From Paenibacillus lautus NBRC 15380 (GTDB lineage Bacteria; Bacillota; Bacilli; Paenibacillales; Paenibacillaceae): a stretch of DNA of 32,162 bases. The notes under the pieces were generated by a model. The model ran no database searches and was not told where the DNA came from. It saw only the letters and a list, made by a program, of their open reading frames with translations. The DNA lies in the NCBI RefSeq assembly GCF_004000945.1, contig NZ_BIMF01000036.1, positions 1 through 32,162 of the forward strand, given 5' to 3'. Both the position numbers and the translations under genes were made by a program. Positions 7,566-14,786 of the stretch are shown one piece after another; position 1 is the stretch's first letter; every line of letters starts with the position of its first letter.

Positions 7566-8363
7566 TTATTTTGCCTTAGGGCGCGAGATGCGTTCCATGA
7601 GCAGAGCTGTTCTGCCGCGGGGAAGAAAACGACCCAGCTGAGCCGACATGTAATTGCTGCGTCCGTCGACAATATAACTGCTTCCTCTGTCGATTCCGCG
7701 AAATCCGGCTTGAACTACGTTTTCCGAGGTGGACAGGGCACTACCTGCCGCCATGTCCTGGCTGCCAACCGCATCAAAGAAGCCCGTATTGGTCGCACCT
7801 GGGCACAGGGCAAGTACGCGGACACCGCTTCCGCGGGTTTCTGCCCATAGCGCTTCGGAGAAAGATAACACGAATGCTTTGGTTGCTCCGTAAACAGCCG
7901 AATAGGCGCAAGGCACAAATGCGGCCATCGAAGCCACGTTTAAGACGATTCCGTCCCTGCGCTCCAGCATGCCGGGCAGAAAATGATGCGTTAGGTCAAC
8001 AAGCGCAGCGGTGTTCAGCATAATCTCTTCTTGCTCGCGCTCCGGATCTATATCCTCAAATCGGCCGTATGTGCCGAAGCCTGCATTATTGATGAGAATA
8101 TCGACAGTCAGGCCGAGTTCGGCGATGGACTCGGCCAGTTGGCGCGGGGCACCTGCTTTTGATAAATCGATGGGTAAGGCATACGCCTGCACGCCGTGCT
8201 TGCGTTTGATCTCGCCGGCCAATGCTTCTAGCTTATTTATCGAACGCGCGGCTAGTACGACATGGCAGCCTCGTGTGGACAGTTCTATGGCATACGCCTC
8301 GCCGATTCCGGAGGAAGCTCCAGTGACCACAGCAAGCTTGCCTTGATAAGGATATGAGTTCAT
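7566..8363 (-). CDS. Short-chain dehydrogenase/reductase (classical SDR)
   Basis: A 265-residue NAD(P)-dependent oxidoreductase. Motifs: TGASSGIG at 14-21 (cofactor loop), NNAG at 92-95, Ser145 in NVASMAA and YGATK (Tyr158, Lys162), giving the full catalytic set. Arg40 in LAARS, at the end of the second strand, favours NADPH. It resembles the YqjQ/DltE-type SDRs of Bacillus; the substrate cannot be told. ATG at 8363 is chosen because GGGGGCAGG stands 4 bases before it; an upstream start at 8435 would add 24 unrelated residues. It lies 93 bases behind the MmyB-type regulator on the same strand, and this regulator-SDR pairing is common, so control by that regulator is likely. The terminator is the hairpin at 7448-7471. 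Confidence 0.9.
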   Translation of the reverse strand: MNSYPYQGKLAVVTGASSGIGEAYAIELSTRGCHVVLAARSINKLEALAGEIKRKHGVQAYALPIDLSKAGAPRQLAESIAELGLTVDILINNAGFGTYGRFEDIDPEREQEEIMLNTAALVDLTHHFLPGMLERRDGIVLNVASMAAFVPCAYSAVYGATKAFVLSFSEALWAETRGSGVRVLALCPGATNTGFFDAVGSQDMAAGSALSTSENVVQAGFRGIDRGSSYIVDGRSNYMSAQLGRFLPRGRTALLMERISRPKAK

Positions 8364-8456
8364 GTAACCTGCCCCCTTGTTGTTTGTTGTCTTGATCATA
8401 TCAACGACAGGAGGGGCTAACCACAGTGCCTTCATACTAGTAACAGGACTAATAGG

Positions 8457-9320
8457 CTATGATTGCGGTGACAATCCGGTGTCTTGTGCGAGCAGGAGCG
8501 CGAGTCTCTCCTCCGTGTCCGTACCTGGTGTCGGAACGAAGAAGCACCAGTGCAGCCCGGGATCGTTGTCGATGGCTGCGGCGCAATGAATCGTGAACAC
8601 TAGCTCCTGTCCGTCCGGAAGGCGGTAATGGACCGGGACAGTGCTTTTCTGCCGGATTTCATAACGCTCCCACAGACGTACGAAGTCCTCGCTGTTCCGT
8701 GTTAAAAGCTCGAATCGTTCCATGTACGACGGGTTGTCTTTAGAATGGTCAAAGCCTGCACGGATCAACGCCGTCATGTAACGGGCGAAGTCTTCCCAAT
8801 TGACCAGCCTCTTCGGGTACTCCGGATCAAGAAATAGCAGCGTCACCATGTTTCGTTCGCTTTCCGGCAGACGGTCGAAATCCGCAACTACCAGCTTTGC
8901 CCCCCGATTCCAGACGATCATATCGGCTACCTCGTTTGCGATGAAGGAAGGATAACGCAGTTGATCCACAAGGTTCTGCAGAAATTCGGCATTGGGTTTG
9001 TCTGGTTTCGGAGCCATACTGAAACCGACCGGATCCAGTGTGGCCAGGTCGAACAAGTGCTGCCGCTCGTCCTCGTCCAGCTGTAGCGCTTGGCTGATAT
9101 GGGACAGAATTTCTGGGGAAGGATTCTTCTCTCGTCCCTGCTCCAGCCAGGTATAGTAAGTTACACTGACATTGGCAAGATAGGCAACTTCTTCCCTGCG
9201 AAGTCCCGGGGTACGCCTTCGGCCGGGGAATGGCTTGATTCCCGCTTCTTCAGGCTGAAGCCGATATCGGCGTGATTTGATGAATTCCCCCAATGGGGAT
9301 GAAGTATGACGGTTCTCCAT
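8457..9320 (-). CDS. XRE-family regulator with MmyB-like ligand-binding domain
   Basis: A 287-residue transcription factor. Residues ~8-75 are a helix-turn-helix of the Cro/CI type (LGEFIKSRRYRLQPEEAG, RRTPGLRREEVAYLANVSVT, YYTWLEQGR). Residues ~100-280 are the MmyB-like ligand-binding domain (NEVADMIVWNRGAK, DPEYPKRLVNWEDFARYMTA, RYEIRQKSTVPVHYRLPDG), a fold that binds small fatty or aromatic molecules. The start is ATG at 9320, preceded by AAAGGAGG; a start at 9353 would read into IS3 transposase-derived sequence. Divergent copies of this family usually control a neighbouring SDR or MFS gene; here the SDR lies directly downstream on the same strand. Confidence 0.9.
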   Translation of the reverse strand: MENRHTSSPLGEFIKSRRYRLQPEEAGIKPFPGRRRTPGLRREEVAYLANVSVTYYTWLEQGREKNPSPEILSHISQALQLDEDERQHLFDLATLDPVGFSMAPKPDKPNAEFLQNLVDQLRYPSFIANEVADMIVWNRGAKLVVADFDRLPESERNMVTLLFLDPEYPKRLVNWEDFARYMTALIRAGFDHSKDNPSYMERFELLTRNSEDFVRLWERYEIRQKSTVPVHYRLPDGQELVFTIHCAAAIDNDPGLHWCFFVPTPGTDTEERLALLLAQDTGLSPQS

Positions 9321-9355
9321 ATAACCCAATCCTCCTTTATGGACTGTTAACACTA

Positions 9356-9506
9356 AACTGCTTTGGCTGATCCAGCGATCCGGCGATCCAGCGAGGTTGT
9401 CGTGAGGTTATTCCAGGACGATAATTGCTCTGGACTTCCCGCCCTCGTACAATTGAACCATCTGTTTTTTATACTCTGCCGTGAACGTACGTCTCTCTTG
9501 GGGCAT
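9356..9506 (-). pseudogene. IS3-family transposase OrfA remnant
   Basis: On the minus strand ATG at 9506 starts MPQERRTFTAEYKKQMVQLY then EGGKSRAIIVLE, the start of an IS3-group OrfA (helix-turn-helix subunit). It stops at 9408. A neighbouring frame just downstream reads PDRWISQS, matching the next part of such proteins (usually LDRWI), so the gene has a frameshift or small deletion and then ends at the regulator's ribosome site. No OrfB, no inverted-repeat ends and no target duplication were seen. It is a dead fragment of an old insertion. Confidence 0.7.
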
Positions 9507-9523
9507 TCCGATCCGCGCCTTAA

Positions 9524-9592
9524 TCGATTACCGATAAGATAAGTATCTAACTATGCTTCCATGCTATTTCATTAAGCTAACGGGCAGTTTAA
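9524..9592 (+). repeat. Family A/B repeat, 3' half only
   Basis: It carries CGATTACCGATAAGATAAG, TATCTAACTATGCTTCCATG and TTCATTAAGCTAACGGGCAG, the same order and spacing as 16108-16170 and 20180-20240. The terminator hairpin and long inverted repeat of family A are absent. It lies directly between the IS3 remnant and the gene end at 9594-9674. Confidence 0.8.
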
Positions 9593-9593
9593 C

Positions 9594-9674
9594 TCGGACG
9601 GCACGCTTCCGGAAAAGCTGGAAGCGGCCAAGGCGGCCTGGATTGATTTGTTTGCTAAGTTGAACGACTTTTGA
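9594..9674 (+). pseudogene. C-terminal gene remnant
   Basis: SDGTLPEKLEAAKAAWIDLF then AKLNDF and a stop: an alanine- and lysine-rich helical tail without start or ribosome site, G+C-richer than its surroundings. The repeat tail touches its 5' end, so the upstream part of the gene was lost at the repeat boundary. Family unknown. Confidence 0.4.
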
Positions 9675-9718
9675 ACAGCTAGTATGGGTTTTTGATTTTA
9701 GACTTTAGCAATGGTTGA

Positions 9719-10369
9719 TTATGCCCAAGTAGTAATCGTTTCAACGGGCAGGCGGTAAGAAGGATAGCCTTCTTTGGCTGCTTTTCCGATTGAGATCAAC
9801 ATGACTGGTTGGAACCGGTCTTTATTAAGACCAAAAACTTCAGCAATTCGTTCCTTATCATATCCGGCCATCGGGTTAGTGTCATATCCATGGGCGCGTG
9901 CAACAAGCATGAGTTGCATGGATACGAGACCCGAGTCAATCAAGTTCATGTCTCGTAGGTCGGATGCAGACATGTTCGCATAATAGGGTTTCGCTTGTTG
10001 CAACTGCATGTCCATGATGTCCTGTGGCATGTATCCATGTTCCACAGCTTTGCCAAAAATCTCGTCAATATATTCAATGTTGTTAGCATCGTAAAATACC
10101 CCAATGACAGCCGAGGAAGTCAGAGTTTGCGTCTGGTTGAAGGATGCCAGCGGTGCAAGTTTTTCTTTTCCTTCAGCGCTGTCTATGACAAGGAAACGCC
10201 ATGGCTGCATGTTAATAGCAGAAGGGGCGCGGGTAGCTTCCGTCAATATTTCGGTCATTTCCTCCCGGCTAATTTTCACTTCCGGATCGTAGACTTTAAC
10301 CGAACGGCGCTCCAAGACGATTTCATTGAAATTGTTACTTTTGTGGAATTTGCCGGTGATTGTGCTCAT
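9719..10369 (-). CDS. Nitroreductase-family FMN oxidoreductase
   Basis: A 216-residue FMN-dependent nitroreductase-fold protein. ERRSVKVYD near residue 20 is the usual flavin phosphate-binding start, TRAPSAINMQPWRFLVI (residues ~47-63) is the conserved FMN region, and the C-terminal half has DSGLVSMQLMLVARAHGYDT, MAGYD and VMLISIGKAAKEGY. These enzymes reduce nitro-aromatics, quinones or similar electrophiles using NAD(P)H. ATG 10369 is preceded by GGGAGAG. It is divergent from a MerR-type gene (10487), now truncated, that probably controlled it. It has no obvious hairpin behind its stop, only the remnant at 9594-9674. Confidence 0.9.
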   Translation of the reverse strand: MSTITGKFHKSNNFNEIVLERRSVKVYDPEVKISREEMTEILTEATRAPSAINMQPWRFLVIDSAEGKEKLAPLASFNQTQTLTSSAVIGVFYDANNIEYIDEIFGKAVEHGYMPQDIMDMQLQQAKPYYANMSASDLRDMNLIDSGLVSMQLMLVARAHGYDTNPMAGYDKERIAEVFGLNKDRFQPVMLISIGKAAKEGYPSYRLPVETITTWA

Positions 10370-10419
10370 GTAGTGTTCTCTCCCTCATCTATATTAGTTG
10401 TGAGATTCTGATCGCTTAA

Positions 10420-10432
10420 CCTCACTATGAGG
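10420..10432. promoter_or_regulatory. Short palindrome between nitroreductase and MerR genes
   Basis: CCTCA-CTA-TGAGG is a perfect 5-bp dyad in the divergent intergenic region. It is followed by an AT-rich stretch, GTAAACTATGAAGTATACTT, with partial symmetry that could be the MerR-type operator. Suggestive only. Confidence 0.3.
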
Positions 10433-10486
10433 ATTGTAAACTATGAAGTATACTTTATAGCAAGAGAAAGCATTGAGGTGATTAAT

Positions 10487-10636
10487 ATGAAAATTAGTGA
10501 AGTCGCAAAAATGGTTGACCTTCCTATATCAACTATACGTTACTATGAGAAAATAGGCATTATCACTGATGATTACATTCGGAGAGAACAGAATAATTAC
10601 CGGGATTATGCTTTAGAAATCACTCATCATCTATGA
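10487..10636 (+). pseudogene. MerR-family regulator, only the DNA-binding start left
   Basis: ATG 10487 follows GAGGTG and encodes MKISEVAKMVDLPISTIRYY then EKIGIITDDYIRREQNNYRD, a perfect MerR winged-helix start. It stops after 49 residues, where MerR proteins normally run 110-270 residues with a dimerising helix and sensor domain. A different frame just downstream (10611-10690) reads LDITCEDGFGKYKFKDT and stops, probably the end of another gene. Without its dimer helix the product should not work, so the divergent nitroreductase has probably lost its regulator. The family B repeat at 10693 follows within three bases of the second stop. Confidence 0.7.
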
Positions 10637-10692
10637 GTTGGATATTACATGTGAGGATGGGTTCGGAAAATATAAATTTAAAGATACATGAA

Positions 10693-10762
10693 TCAAACTA
10701 ACAGGTAACGATAGCTCAATAAAAACAAGAAGGCAGCCGATCAACGTGATGGGTTGCTTTTG
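10693..10762 (+). repeat. Family B repeat (head plus terminator-like hairpin)
   Basis: Head CAAACTAACAGGTAACGATAG (10694-10714), spacer AATAAAAACAAGAAG, then GGCAGCCGATCA-acg-TGATGGGTTGC, a stem with one G-T pair, followed by TTTTG. The spacer ACAAGAAGGCAGCCG is shared with the copies at 25426 and 29895. The tail is missing. Confidence 0.65.
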
Positions 10763-10996
10763 TACGTATTTCTCCGCCGATAGGAGAAAAAACATCGAGA
10801 AACCAATTTGTTCTCCATGCTACAATGAACGTCATGGTGGGGTAATACCAGCGTAGCTGACACCACACGCAAACACATGGATAAAAATGTAATAACCCGT
10901 TTTCTTTGTTCCAATTTGTGCTGCAAATATTTCGTTTAAACTGTATTTGAGAAATCTTTTATTATTCACCCTTTAGATTTCCTGTAAGATGATGAT

Positions 10997-12172
10997 ATGA
11001 GAAAAATATTATCTTTCATGGATTGGGGTATATTCGCTCTTCGTTTATACCATTATATTTTGCTGTTGTCCCGGGTTCTGGCAGCAAGTGAGTTTTCGAA
11101 CCGAACGTTATTAAACGTGATCTGGCTGAGCATAGCCCTTGTCGTCCCTTTGCTGTTCTGGTTTCCTGGGCGTCGGATTAACAAAGTCTGGTTTTGCATA
11201 CTGGAGCTATTGCTTGGCGGTTCTTATTATGTGAATTCTGTCATTCATCCTGATCTGACTTCAAAAGCGGACTATTTGCTGCCGAGTCTTACAATGGGGT
11301 ACTTATTGACTAAGCAAACCTTTTGGATCATTCCCTTACTTGTTTTCATTCCCTTTTCCTTTCAGTCTTTCCTAAGATTATCTTGGGAGCAAACCCTAAG
11401 TATCGGAACAGACAATCTGCTGTTCTGCTTCATCGGTATGTGGGCCAGCTTCGTAGCCAATGCGTACTATCAGAAGAATAAACTGGTAGCCGAAGTGGAG
11501 CATCAAAATAAACTGTTAACTCACTACTCGGCCGAGATCGAGAAAATGACTTTGCTTGAAGAGCGCAACCGCATGTCCAAGGAGCTTCATGATACACTGG
11601 GGCATTCCTTTATTTCACTCATTATGAGCCTTGATGCTTCTATTGCCCTTATGGATAGCAAGCCTGCCGAGGCCAAAGATCGGTTAATTCGCTTAAGAAC
11701 ATTAGCTGAGAAAAATCTGGACGAAATGAGGAACATCGTACACGATATGGGGGAAGAAGAGGAATCAAGTCTGATCCGACAGGTTGAATCCCTTGCGGTC
11801 CGTTTCCGTGAGCACACGGGTACGGCCCTGACTTTGAGTCTGCCGGAGACAGAGCGGTCCATACGTTTTGAAGTACGGCAAGCGGTCCTTCGGGTCATCC
11901 AGGAATCCTTTACAAACGCACTAAAACATGGAAAAGCATCTCAACTGCATCTGGAGCTTAGATTTTCTGAGAGCAATCTGCAATTGTCCATTCGAAATAA
12001 CGGCAAACCGATCGACAAGCTAAATTATGGCTTCGGCTTGACCACGATGAAACATCGGGTCGAGCGGTTGGGAGGCAGCCTACACCTAACATCTGGAGAG
12101 GGAACTCCAGCGATAACCGAAGTCAGATGTGAAATCCCGCTGAAAGGAGTGATTCCACATGGTGAAAATTAA
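10997..12172 (+). CDS. Sensor histidine kinase, NarL/DesK type
   Basis: A 391-residue membrane sensor. The first ~155 residues hold five or six hydrophobic segments with no large outside loop, so it probably senses the membrane or a bound partner. A short coiled linker (KLVAEVEHQNKLLTHYSAEI) leads to the HisKA_3 dimer domain with phospho-acceptor His198 in LLEERNRMSKELHDTLGHSF. The ATPase domain follows: VLRVIQESFTNALKHGKA (N box), IRNNGKP (G1-like) and NYGFGLTTMKHRVERLGG (G2). The ribosome site before ATG 10997 is weak (TAAGATG). It overlaps the response regulator by 14 bases, so the two are translationally coupled and are partners. Confidence 0.93.
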   Translation: MRKILSFMDWGIFALRLYHYILLLSRVLAASEFSNRTLLNVIWLSIALVVPLLFWFPGRRINKVWFCILELLLGGSYYVNSVIHPDLTSKADYLLPSLTMGYLLTKQTFWIIPLLVFIPFSFQSFLRLSWEQTLSIGTDNLLFCFIGMWASFVANAYYQKNKLVAEVEHQNKLLTHYSAEIEKMTLLEERNRMSKELHDTLGHSFISLIMSLDASIALMDSKPAEAKDRLIRLRTLAEKNLDEMRNIVHDMGEEEESSLIRQVESLAVRFREHTGTALTLSLPETERSIRFEVRQAVLRVIQESFTNALKHGKASQLHLELRFSESNLQLSIRNNGKPIDKLNYGFGLTTMKHRVERLGGSLHLTSGEGTPAITEVRCEIPLKGVIPHGEN

Positions 12173-12803
12173 AGTGCTGCTTGCTGATGATCAAGAGTTA
12201 ATTCTCGAGAGCTTACATATCGTCCTGTCCATGGAAGAGGATTTGGAAATTGTCGGTTTAGCCAAGAATGGGGAAGAAGCCATAAGGGGCTGCGAGCAGT
12301 TTATGCCGGATATTGTGTTGATGGATATCAATATGCCAGTCATGGACGGCGTTGCCGCAACGGCCCTGATTAAAGAACGAATACCTGCAACCAAAATCAT
12401 CATGCTGACTTCCTATAAGGAAGTAGAATATGTGTTAGCGGCGTTAAGCTATGGAGCAGAGGGTTATCTGCTCAAAGCTCTTCATCCCAAAGACCTGGCT
12501 GCAGGCATACGGGTGGTTCAGGCGGGAGGGACTTTAATCTCGCAGGAAATGGCGAGTAAAATGATCAAGAGCATCAACAATACCATACCTGCGAAAAATA
12601 ATGAATTCGGGCTCACTGCCCGTGAAATCGAAGTGCTGCATAAGCTGGCTTCTGGCCTGCGTAATCAAGACATTGCCGAGGCGCTGTATCTTAGTGAAGG
12701 GACGGTTAAAAATTATATCTCAACGATTTATTCGAAGCTGAATGTGAAAGGAAGGCGGGAGGCCGCCCGTAAAGCCCGAGATTCGGGAATTATGGATCAT
12801 TAA
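12159..12803 (+). CDS. Response regulator, NarL/LuxR type
   Basis: A 214-residue two-component regulator. The receiver domain (1-120) has the acidic pair Asp10-Asp11, phospho-site Asp56 in DIVLMDINMP, the conserved Thr/Ser in MLTSYKE and Lys in LLKALHP. The C-terminal LuxR helix-turn-helix (~145-210) reads FGLTAREIEVLHKLASGL, NQDIAEALYLSEGTVKNYIS, SKLNVKGR. It resembles the LiaR/DesR branch in domain layout. It overlaps the kinase gene by 14 bases, has AAAGGAG before ATG 12159, and ends at the terminator 12821-12855. Likely targets are its own operon or the CPBP gene just downstream; this is an inference from position. Confidence 0.93.
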   Translation: MVKIKVLLADDQELILESLHIVLSMEEDLEIVGLAKNGEEAIRGCEQFMPDIVLMDINMPVMDGVAATALIKERIPATKIIMLTSYKEVEYVLAALSYGAEGYLLKALHPKDLAAGIRVVQAGGTLISQEMASKMIKSINNTIPAKNNEFGLTAREIEVLHKLASGLRNQDIAEALYLSEGTVKNYISTIYSKLNVKGRREAARKARDSGIMDH

Positions 12804-12820
12804 AAAGCCGATCCCCAAGA

Positions 12821-12855
12821 AGCTGGTAACTTATTAGGGTTGCCGGCTTTTTTTG
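12821..12855 (+). terminator. Intrinsic terminator of the kinase-regulator operon
   Basis: AGCTGGTAAC (12821-12830), loop of eight, GTTGCCGGCT (12839-12848), then a run of T. Two G-T pairs in a 10-bp stem. A wider pairing of AAAAAGCC (12802-12809) with GGCTTTTT is also possible. It separates the two-component genes from the CPBP gene. Confidence 0.8.
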
Positions 12856-12950
12856 AATATAGCCATAGAATAAATTATGACAAAAGCGCACTGTCTCTTT
12901 ATGACTTTTTCAGCCTATACTCATAGCATCAAGCAACAGAGGAGGCGGTA

Positions 12951-13850
12951 TTGGACATGAAGAAAAAAGCATCTGAAAATAAAGAGAGACTGCAGAATGG
13001 CGGGAAATTAAGCGCTCGGAGTTCATTTTGGCGATTTCCAATCGTCTGGATGCTTGTGGGAGCTATCGGTATTGTTCTTATAGATACGTTATTCCGGCAG
13101 CTGACTGAGCGAGTAGATGGGATGATTTCCCTTGTCCTTACACTAGTGATGGGGTTGCTGGCCATCTTGGTTTATAAGCTCACCCTGACATACCTGGCCC
13201 GGCGTTCCACTCCAGAGATAGCTAGACAACGCGCAGGGATTGAAGCCTTGCTGGGCGTACTTACCGGGAAAATCTTTATCGCAGGCTCCGTCTTTATTAT
13301 TATGGCTCTGGGAGGTTACTCCTTTCAGTGGGCAAGTTCTTCGAATGCGGGTTCTGTTCTAATATCCTCCATTGGAGCAGCTTTAGGAGCAGCCATTGTC
13401 GAGGAGCTTATCTTTCGTGGACTTATGTTTCAAGCCATTGATAGATTGGGGGGGGAAATGCTCGCACTCGCTGTGACCTCACTATTCTTTGGAGTTGCCC
13501 ATCTTGGCAATCCAGGGGCAACATTATATAGCGCGTTCGCCATAGCCCTGGAAGCAGGTGTTCTGCTCGGAGCGGCCTTCTTGTGGCGGCGGAACTTGTG
13601 GTTTACCATAGGCTTGCATTTTGCTTGGAATGCCATTGAAGGCTTGCTTGGCATTCCTGTTTCTGGACACTCTGCTGCCGGTCTATTTACTGTAAAGGTG
13701 AACGGTGCTGCTCTTCTCACAGGTGGCGATTTTGGACTTGAGGGCTCTATTGTTCCGGTTGTGGTCAGTCTTCTGATCTCCATACCTATGCTAATTTGGA
13801 CTGCACGGAATCGAGGAGTTGAGGCCCGGAACCTTCCTGTATCAAAGTAA
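12951..13850 (+). CDS. CPBP-family intramembrane metalloprotease
   Basis: A 299-residue membrane protein with about eight hydrophobic segments. The CPBP (CAAX protease and bacteriocin-processing, Abi/Rce1-like) motifs are present: EELIFRG near residue 150 (EExxxR), FFGVAHLG near 180 (second motif His) and LHFAWNAIEG near 221 (third motif His). Such proteins cut near or within the membrane and often give immunity to bacteriocins or help stress signalling. TTG 12951 stands 5 bases behind GGAGG; ATG 12957 is 11 bases behind, so either may be used. It has its own upstream space with a TATACT box (12916-12921). Being next to a membrane-sensing two-component system suggests a shared envelope-stress role. 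Confidence 0.88.
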   Translation: MDMKKKASENKERLQNGGKLSARSSFWRFPIVWMLVGAIGIVLIDTLFRQLTERVDGMISLVLTLVMGLLAILVYKLTLTYLARRSTPEIARQRAGIEALLGVLTGKIFIAGSVFIIMALGGYSFQWASSSNAGSVLISSIGAALGAAIVEELIFRGLMFQAIDRLGGEMLALAVTSLFFGVAHLGNPGATLYSAFAIALEAGVLLGAAFLWRRNLWFTIGLHFAWNAIEGLLGIPVSGHSAAGLFTVKVNGAALLTGGDFGLEGSIVPVVVSLLISIPMLIWTARNRGVEARNLPVSK

Positions 13851-14013
13851 ACGGCAGATGAATGAATGCAAACATCATTGCGGTTGATTGATTTGGTGAT
13901 TTTCGGGTAGATGCCTGAACCTGTCTATACGAGAGTGATGTTGGACTTTGTCTGTAAGCCCGTTGGTGGGCATTTATGTACATCCGAAGAGACATCGGAT
14001 TGCCGTTGGGTTG

Positions 14014-14178
14014 ATGTCGAGGGACAAGAACATAGTCCCATAGAGAGTCGCTATTTTAGCGGCTTTTTTGTTTTATCGGTACAAGTTCATGTCCCGAGCC
14101 AAAGACAAGAACTTGTACTCGACTGCCGTAAAGGACACGAACATAGTCCGATTACCGATTAGATACACCTATATTTAG
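14014..14178 (+). repeat. Family A repeat, copy 2
   Basis: It begins ATGTCGAGGGACAAGAACAT and continues with a hairpin GTCGCTATTTTAGCGGC and TTTTTTG (terminator-like). Then ATCGGTACAAGTTCATGTCC, loop, AAGACAAGAACTTGTAC form the long inverted repeat, with mismatches. GGACACGAACATAGTCCG and ATTACCGATTAGATAC follow. The CATTAAGCTAACGGG tail is not joined here: the murD remnant comes first and a degraded tail (ATTAAGCCAACGGGGCAGG) appears at 14401. The remnant therefore seems to lie inside the element. Confidence 0.85.
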
Positions 14179-14388
14179 TCACTCGCCGGCCGAGAAGTGA
14201 CCATCATCGGCGCTGGCGTCAGCAACACACCGCTGTTCCGCATGCTCTGCTCGGCCGGCGCGCGCGTCAACGTGCTTGACCGCAATTTAGCTCTGCCCCG
14301 GTAGGAGTGGGACGATTTAGGCGTAAGGTTGCGCCTTGGGGAGAATTATCTGTATCGCGTTGAGGGCGACATGGTGTCGAGGAACTGA
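14179..14388 (+). pseudogene. murD N-terminal remnant (UDP-MurNAc-Ala-D-Glu ligase)
   Basis: One frame reads AGREVTIIGAGVSNTPLFRM, CSAGARVNVLDRN, a stop at 14302, then DDLGVRLRLGENYLYRVEGD and a second stop at 14386. This is the N-terminal UDP-binding Rossmann part of MurD-type Mur ligases as found in Paenibacillaceae. There is no ATP-binding or C-terminal domain, no start and no ribosome site. It is visibly richer in G+C than the neighbouring DNA. It sits between the body of the family A repeat (ending 14178) and a degraded repeat tail (14401). It must be a dead partial copy; the essential murD gene should lie elsewhere in the dcw cluster. Confidence 0.7.
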
Positions 14389-14394
14389 TTAAAT

Positions 14395-14421
14395 TAATCA
14401 ATTAAGCCAACGGGGCAGGAA
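14395..14421 (+). repeat. Degraded family A/B tail
   Basis: AATTAAGCCAACGGGGCAGG matches the tail TTAAGCTAACGGGCAGG with two changes. It lies just downstream of the murD remnant, in the same orientation as all other tails. Confidence 0.55.
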
Positions 14422-14540
14422 AATTGAGAGTTGGTAACGAATACATATTTCGGATTTCCAAAAATAGGTTGATAACATGATTCCAATTTTCGAGTAATGA
14501 ATGAATCATAAATTAAAAAGAGCCAGTTGAGTATGCATCA

Positions 14541-14663
14541 AAAGGGATGTGCGTTAATGCTGTTTGTCCAGGTACTATACATACGGATTCGGATGGAAGA
14601 GTCACAGATAAATTAAATAAAGCCCATCCAATTGGGAGGAATGGTACGCTGCTTCTGAGATAG
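14541..14663 (+). pseudogene. C-terminal remnant of a short-chain dehydrogenase
   Basis: The frame reads KGMCVNAVCPGTIHTDSDGR then VTDKLNKAHPIGRNGTLLL and stops. VNAVCPGTI(D/H)T and AHPIGRxGT are hallmarks of the region after the catalytic YxxxK of classical SDRs. The cofactor and catalytic parts are missing and the C-terminal end (normally PEEIA) is replaced. It is unrelated to the intact SDR at 7566. Not functional. Confidence 0.6.
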
Positions 14664-14667
14664 GGCG

Positions 14668-14760
14668 GTGCCGGACAATTACCTGGAAAGCGGTCAGCAG
14701 GAGGCCTTCCGTCAGGTGGTCGCCGAAATTTTCGATTGGAAAAATTATGCAAATACTTAA
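14668..14760 (+). pseudogene. C-terminal remnant of an unidentified gene
   Basis: The frame reads VPDNYLESGQQEAFRQVVAE then IFDWKNYANT and stops, which is a convincing helical protein end. It begins 5 bases after the SDR remnant's stop and has no start signal. Family not recognised. The stop lies 26 bases before the APH-fold kinase start. Confidence 0.4.
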
Positions 14761-14786
14761 CTTATGAATGAAAGAAGGTATAGAAA

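Noticed and set aside
9360..9400. Direct repeats of GATCCAGC/GATCCGGC looked like a small tandem array.
   Set aside because: Read on the minus strand the stretch encodes the decayed IS3 OrfA (PDRWISQS), so the apparent repeat is partly codon-based and only three units long.
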